Shown: one piece after another, positions 5,563 through 8,651 of the stretch | How positions within the stretch are numbered: position 1 is the stretch's first letter | Layout: every line of letters starts with the position of its first letter | From: Bacteroidales bacterium | GTDB lineage: Bacteria; Bacteroidota; Bacteroidia; Bacteroidales; UBA932 | Assembly (NCBI GenBank): GCA_017472115.1 | Contig: JAFUQW010000121.1 | Span: forward strand, 1 to 8,651 | DNA length: 8,651 nucleotides | Direction: 5' to 3' | Notes under the pieces: model-generated | Databases searched by the model: none | What the model saw: only the letters and a program-made list of their open reading frames with translations | What the model was told of the DNA's origin: nothing | Made by a program: the position numbers and the translations under genes

Positions 5563-7233
5563 TTATCCGAGCAACATGACAATAAGTTGTGCGGAAATGA
5601 CTCTGAGGAAGATACCGGCCGGATATACCGTGGCATATGCGACAGCCGGATCCTCACCGTCATTGTCGGTATATGCATAGTCGAGGGCGAAAGGATTTGC
5701 CATGCTTCCGCAGAGCATTCCGATATTGTCGGCATAGTCTGTCTTGAAGATCTTCGCTGCAGCGAATCCTACGGCAAGGACCGGGATCGTTGACAGAGAA
5801 AGACTTATCGCCACCCATTTGAGACCTTCCCAAGTGAATACAGTCTCGAAGAATCCTGCTCCCGCACTGAGGCCGAGTCCTGCAAGATATATGGTAAGAC
5901 CGAGCTGTCGCAGCATAAGGTTGGCGCTGCGGGTCGTGTAAGTGGCTATGTGGAAATGCGGACCGAACGAACCCATGAGGATGCCGACGATGATAGGACC
6001 GCCTGCGATGCCGAGCTTTATAGGCATGCTGATGCCCGGCAAGGCGATAGGAATACTTCCGAGAATCACGCCGAGAACGATGCCGATGAATATGGAGATC
6101 AGATTAGGGTTCTTGAGACTTTTGGCCTCGTTGCCGAGAATCTTGCTCACGTTGTCGATAGCCCTGGCCTCACCCACTATGGTCAGTTTGTCACCGAGCT
6201 GCAGCCTCAGCGATCTGGAAGGCAGCAGGTCTATTCCTGCACGGTTCACACGCGTTATGTTGATGCCATAGGAGTTGCGCAGTCTGAGGTCACCGAGCCT
6301 TGCACCGTTGTGCTCCGGTTTGGTGACAAGTACCTTGCTTGAAACAAGCTGACTGTCGATGGCGTTCCAGTCTATGTCCTTCTTGTTCCAATCGACATTC
6401 TCCTGTTGTCCGAAAAGAGCCTTGATGGTTTCGACGTCCTTCTTTCCGGAAATCACCAGCAGATGATCGTCCTTCTCAAGAATTGTCTCTGAAGTAGGGA
6501 TGATCAGCCTGCCGTCTTTCCATACTCTTGAAATCACGAACTGGCAGGCTGCATTCTGGCGTATATCCTTGATGCTCTTCCCGAAAATGGCCGGATTGCT
6601 TACCTGGTATTCCGTGATGAAAGTGTTGTCTGCGGAATTGTCCTGCACTGTCTTATTACCTTTTGGGGCAAGGAATTTTCTGAGAACCATTACGGAAAAT
6701 ATCATTCCGATGAGGCCGAAAGGATAAGCCACGGCACATGCCATAGCCATGCTGTTGGTCCCGTTTATATCATCCGGATTGATCTGGAGAAGAGCCTGTT
6801 GTCCGGCTCCGAGCATAGGAGTGTTGGTGACGGCACCGGCAAGCAGGCCCACAGTGTCTGCAGACGAGATGCCTGCGACCCAATGGAAAATCATGGCCAT
6901 GAGGCTACCCACGACAAGCAGAAGGGTCGCCAGAAGGTTGGTCCTGATTCCTCCGTGCTTGAATGAAGAGAAGAATCCGGGACCGACCTGCACTCCGAGC
7001 GAATAAATATATAGTATCAGGCCGAAGTTCTGTGCAAGAGCAAGCATGTCGGGGTCGATCACGATTCCGAAGTGTCCGGCTATGATTCCTGCAAAGAAAA
7101 CGAAGGTGACTCCGAAAGATATGCCGAATATCTTCAGGTTGCCTAAGGCAAGGCCTGTGGCGCAGATGAGCGACAGCACGAGCACCGCCTGTATGAATGT
7201 ATGTTGTGTGAACAGTTCCGTAAACCAGCTCAT
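5563..7233 (-). CDS. AspT/YidE-type putative transporter with two RCK_C (TrkA-C) domains
   Basis: A 556-aa inner-membrane protein of the aspartate:alanine exchanger (AAE) family, the group that includes AspT and E. coli YidE/YbjL. It has the family's internal duplication: an N-terminal membrane half (about 12-188) and a C-terminal half (about 378-555). The paired motifs are GLILYIYSLGVQVGPGFF (71-88) with GLTIYLAGLGLSAGAGFF (445-462), and GAVTNTPMLGAGQQAL (133-148) with GSMANPFALDYAYTDND (509-525). Between them lie two cytoplasmic RCK_C domains (about 204-280 and 296-375), which bind small ligands in related proteins and may gate transport. AspT swaps aspartate for alanine, but most Bacteroidota members have no proven substrate, so an exact name is not justified. 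The start is 23 bp after the ChrA-type gene stop with no intervening promoter, making it probably the last gene of that operon. Confidence 0.88.
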   Translation of the reverse strand: MSWFTELFTQHTFIQAVLVLSLICATGLALGNLKIFGISFGVTFVFFAGIIAGHFGIVIDPDMLALAQNFGLILYIYSLGVQVGPGFFSSFKHGGIRTNLLATLLLVVGSLMAMIFHWVAGISSADTVGLLAGAVTNTPMLGAGQQALLQINPDDINGTNSMAMACAVAYPFGLIGMIFSVMVLRKFLAPKGNKTVQDNSADNTFITEYQVSNPAIFGKSIKDIRQNAACQFVISRVWKDGRLIIPTSETILEKDDHLLVISGKKDVETIKALFGQQENVDWNKKDIDWNAIDSQLVSSKVLVTKPEHNGARLGDLRLRNSYGINITRVNRAGIDLLPSRSLRLQLGDKLTIVGEARAIDNVSKILGNEAKSLKNPNLISIFIGIVLGVILGSIPIALPGISMPIKLGIAGGPIIVGILMGSFGPHFHIATYTTRSANLMLRQLGLTIYLAGLGLSAGAGFFETVFTWEGLKWVAISLSLSTIPVLAVGFAAAKIFKTDYADNIGMLCGSMANPFALDYAYTDNDGEDPAVAYATVYPAGIFLRVISAQLIVMLLG

Positions 7234-7256
7234 ATCTTGGATGAAATGAAAAGTTG

Positions 7257-7805
7257 TCAGTATAATATCAGTCCTGCAAGAGCTCCCAGACCGATGGCGG
7301 AGAAAGGACCGATCTTCTTGAAGAACAATCCTGCGAATGCTGTGATGCAGATCATGTAGCTCTTCCAGTCAATGAAATTCTCAGGAGTCGCAAGTCCGAG
7401 TGCTGCAGTTCCCACGAGTCCGAGCACGACCGGTCTGAGACCGGTCATCACTCCTTGGAACAGATAGTGGTCCCTCAGTTTTTCGTATGCCTTGCAGATA
7501 GCAAGGACAATGATGAACGAAGGCAGCACGACTGCAAATGTGGCAGTGAACGATCCGAGCACACACATGAACTCCGATGCCCCCGTATTTGCAAGCACAT
7601 CATATCCGAGATATGTCGCACTGTTTATTCCTATCGGACCGGGGGTCATCTGGGAAATGGCGACGATGTCAGTGAATGTTCCCTCGTCGATCCAGCCGTG
7701 GACAGTGACGACCTGATTCTGGATCAACGACAGCATGGCATATCCTCCACCTATCGTGAACATGCCTATGACGAAAAATGTTCTGAACAGTTCCCAGTAG
7801 ATCAT
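7257..7805 (-). CDS. half-size chromate-type transporter (ChrA family), second of a pair
   Basis: A 182-aa single-domain CHR protein. ChrA proteins export chromate, probably by anion/proton antiport, but many homologues have unproven substrates. Family signatures are FTIGGGYAM (16-24), QMTPGPIGIN (52-61) and GLRPVVLGL (122-130), with about six hydrophobic segments. Full-length ChrA contains two such domains in one chain; here they are separate genes that presumably assemble as a heterodimer. The frame extends upstream to a TTG at 7814 that overlaps the preceding gene. I choose the ATG at 7805, which begins one base after the upstream TAG (TAG-C-ATG), a classic translational coupling junction. 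This also makes both halves exactly 182 aa. The exchanger gene follows after 23 bp. Confidence 0.87.
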   Translation of the reverse strand: MIYWELFRTFFVIGMFTIGGGYAMLSLIQNQVVTVHGWIDEGTFTDIVAISQMTPGPIGINSATYLGYDVLANTGASEFMCVLGSFTATFAVVLPSFIIVLAICKAYEKLRDHYLFQGVMTGLRPVVLGLVGTAALGLATPENFIDWKSYMICITAFAGLFFKKIGPFSAIGLGALAGLILY

Positions 7806-7806
7806 G

Positions 7807-8355
7807 CTATCCAATGCTTTTTTTGCGGTTTGAATACCATGCAGTAAACAGCGAGATCACGATTACGCATGCTATTATATATATAGGTGAGAACTTCAGG
7901 AAGCAGACGAGTATCATCGATGAGATGACAATGATCCAAGACCACCATCTCATCTTTGTCGCCTTTATCATGTCAATCATCGGAACGCCGATCAGGGCTA
8001 CCACCACAGGACGGATTCCCTTGAAAGCCTTTATCACATATTCGTTGTCCTTGAACGAAGTGAAGAATATCGCTACCATAAGTATTATGAGGAAGGGGGG
8101 AAGGCAGCTGGCTATAGTTGCGACTATGCTTCCCCTGGTCCCTCTGAGCTTATGTCCGGTCAGGATGGAAATGTTCACGGCAAACAGGCCGGGAGCTGTC
8201 TGTGCAAGGGTTATGATGTCCAGGAAATCCTCATCCTTAAGCCATTTCCTTTCGACAAGTTCGCTTTTTATTGCAGCTATCATCGGGATGCCTCCTCCGA
8301 TGGTGAAGGCTCCGATTTTGGCGAAAATGAGAAAAATCTTCCAGAGTGATACCAT
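7807..8355 (-). CDS. half-size chromate-type transporter (ChrA family), first of a pair
   Basis: A 182-aa CHR-domain membrane protein and partner of the next gene. Signatures are FTIGGGIPM (17-25), QTAPGLFAVN (52-61) and GIRPVVVAL (113-121), at positions equivalent to those in its partner, with a basic C-terminal tail (NRKKSIG). The frame runs upstream to a TTG at 8397, but that codon lies upstream of the -7 promoter box (8383-8376). The ATG at 8355 is therefore the real start, and it places MVSLWKIFLIFAKIGAFTIGGG exactly as in other ChrA halves. It has PGLFAVN where the partner has PGPIGIN, so the two halves are diverged, not recent copies. It is the first gene of a leftward operon chrA-chrA-exchanger, transcribed away from the rRNA operon. 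Confidence 0.87.
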   Translation of the reverse strand: MVSLWKIFLIFAKIGAFTIGGGIPMIAAIKSELVERKWLKDEDFLDIITLAQTAPGLFAVNISILTGHKLRGTRGSIVATIASCLPPFLIILMVAIFFTSFKDNEYVIKAFKGIRPVVVALIGVPMIDMIKATKMRWWSWIIVISSMILVCFLKFSPIYIIACVIVISLFTAWYSNRKKSIG

Positions 8356-8375
8356 GATTTTCCGTGTTGAGGGCA

Positions 8376-8383
8376 CAAAAGTA
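8376..8383 (-). promoter_or_regulatory. -7 promoter element of the ChrA/exchanger operon
   Basis: Read on the minus strand, TACTTTTG at 8383-8376 matches TAnnTTTG. It lies 20 bp before the ATG at 8355. The expected -33 region (near 8403-8406) reads T-rich (TTTTCGAG) without a clean TTTG, so the promoter may be moderate in strength. It runs back to back with the rRNA promoter, whose -33 box starts at 8414. Confidence 0.6.
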
Positions 8384-8413
8384 GAAAAAATATTCAAAAA
8401 AAACTCGAAAAAA

Positions 8414-8444
8414 TTTGGAGGTTAAGAAAAAGTCCGTATCTTTG
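8414..8444 (+). promoter_or_regulatory. rRNA operon promoter
   Basis: TTTG at 8414-8417, a 19-bp spacer, and TATCTTTG at 8437-8444 form a perfect Bacteroidota consensus promoter, as expected for a highly expressed rrn operon. Transcription should start near 8449-8451, about 147 nt upstream of mature 16S. Confidence 0.88.
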
Positions 8445-8448
8445 CAGC

Positions 8449-8596
8449 CCGTTTGAGAGAAAACGGTCTGAAAAGTTCATTGAAAAGATTGAAGGAAAGT
8501 ACAAGAAGCAAGTACCGAGAAAAACAATTTATCGAGAAGCGTTAATTCTTTTGGAATTATAAGTGTCAGTGACAAGCTAAGAATTATATTTATTAT
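8449..8596 (+). ncRNA. rRNA operon leader (pre-16S 5' region)
   Basis: This is the non-coding leader between the rrn promoter and 16S. It begins with a hairpin CCGTTT (8449-8454) / AAACGG (8461-8466) around GAGAGA, right at the expected transcript start. GTTCATTGAAA at 8475-8485 resembles a boxA antitermination element but is not a clean match. TAATTCTT (8543-8550) pairs with AAGAATTA (8579-8586), and TGTCA-G-TGACA (8564-8574) forms a small palindrome inside it; these are candidate processing structures near the 16S 5' end. No tRNA or ORF is present. Confidence 0.6.
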
Positions 8597-8651
8597 ACAA
8601 TGAAGAGTTTGATCCTGGCTCAGGATGAACGCTAGCGGCAGGCATAACACA
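8597..8651 (+). rRNA. rrs: 16S ribosomal RNA, 5' end (partial)
   Basis: TGAAGAGTTTGATCCTGGCT (8601-8620) is the near-universal 16S 5' segment (the 27F primer region), followed by CAGGATGAACGCTAGCGGCA. Aligning to E. coli numbering puts mature base 1 near 8597, with an uncertainty of a few bases. The CTAGCGGCAGGC variant is of the Bacteroidales kind, but 55 bases cannot give a genus. The gene runs off the right edge. Confidence 0.95.

Noticed and set aside
7814..8425. 203-codon open frame on the plus strand opposite the first ChrA gene
   Set aside because: It mirrors the ChrA gene, which has clear family motifs, and would run into the rRNA promoter. Its hydrophobicity comes from the membrane gene on the other strand.
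8475..8596. tRNA or small ORF in the rRNA leader
   Set aside because: There is no cloverleaf and no start codon followed by a meaningful open frame. The stretch fits a normal rRNA leader.

Overview
The window comes from a member of the Bacteroidota, most likely the order Bacteroidales. The evidence is threefold. Three intergenic regions carry the phylum-specific promoter (-33 TTTG or TTG, about 19 bp, -7 TAnnTTTG). The right edge is the 5' end of a 16S rRNA gene whose first 55 bases look Bacteroidales-like. The gene set is also typical of the order: menaquinone MenA, a GH20 hexosaminidase lipoprotein, an AspT/YidE-type exchanger with RCK_C domains, and a split ChrA pair. Genus cannot be fixed from this much 16S. 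Gene density is high, no intergenic stretch exceeds 300 bp, and there are no tRNAs, CRISPR arrays, phage genes or transposase genes.

Layout: positions 1-243 are a divergent intergenic region. A well-formed leftward promoter (56-86) serves a gene that continues off the left edge, a strong hairpin lies at 143-172, and a rightward -7 box (216-223) lies ahead of menA. Two rightward genes follow: menA (244-1134) and a CPBP intramembrane protease (1176-1796). A second rightward pair encodes an ECF sigma factor (1885-2370) and, 6 bp later, a four-helix membrane protein with coiled-coil tails (2377-2982) that may be its regulator. A two-way terminator hairpin (2985-3014) separates this pair from the leftward genes.

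Leftward genes, read from right to left: two half-size ChrA-type transporters (8355-7807 and 7805-7257), then an AspT/YidE-like exchanger (7233-5563). These three look like one operon. After a 180-bp AT-rich gap holding a large imperfect inverted repeat and a second perfect inverted repeat comes a GH20 beta-N-acetylhexosaminidase lipoprotein (5382-3046).

At the right edge a textbook rRNA promoter (8414-8444) fires rightward into an rrn leader and the 16S gene (from about 8597), back to back with the leftward chrA promoter.

Functionally this is mainly housekeeping and envelope or transport content: quinone synthesis for anaerobic respiration, membrane proteolysis, an extracytoplasmic-stress-type sigma factor, glycan foraging and anion transport. 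I see no clear sign of an undescribed multi-gene system. The least explained items are the 5400-5509 inverted-repeat element, the sigma-factor partner protein, the linkage of ChrA halves to the exchanger, and the hairpin at 143-172 that neither flanking promoter transcribes.
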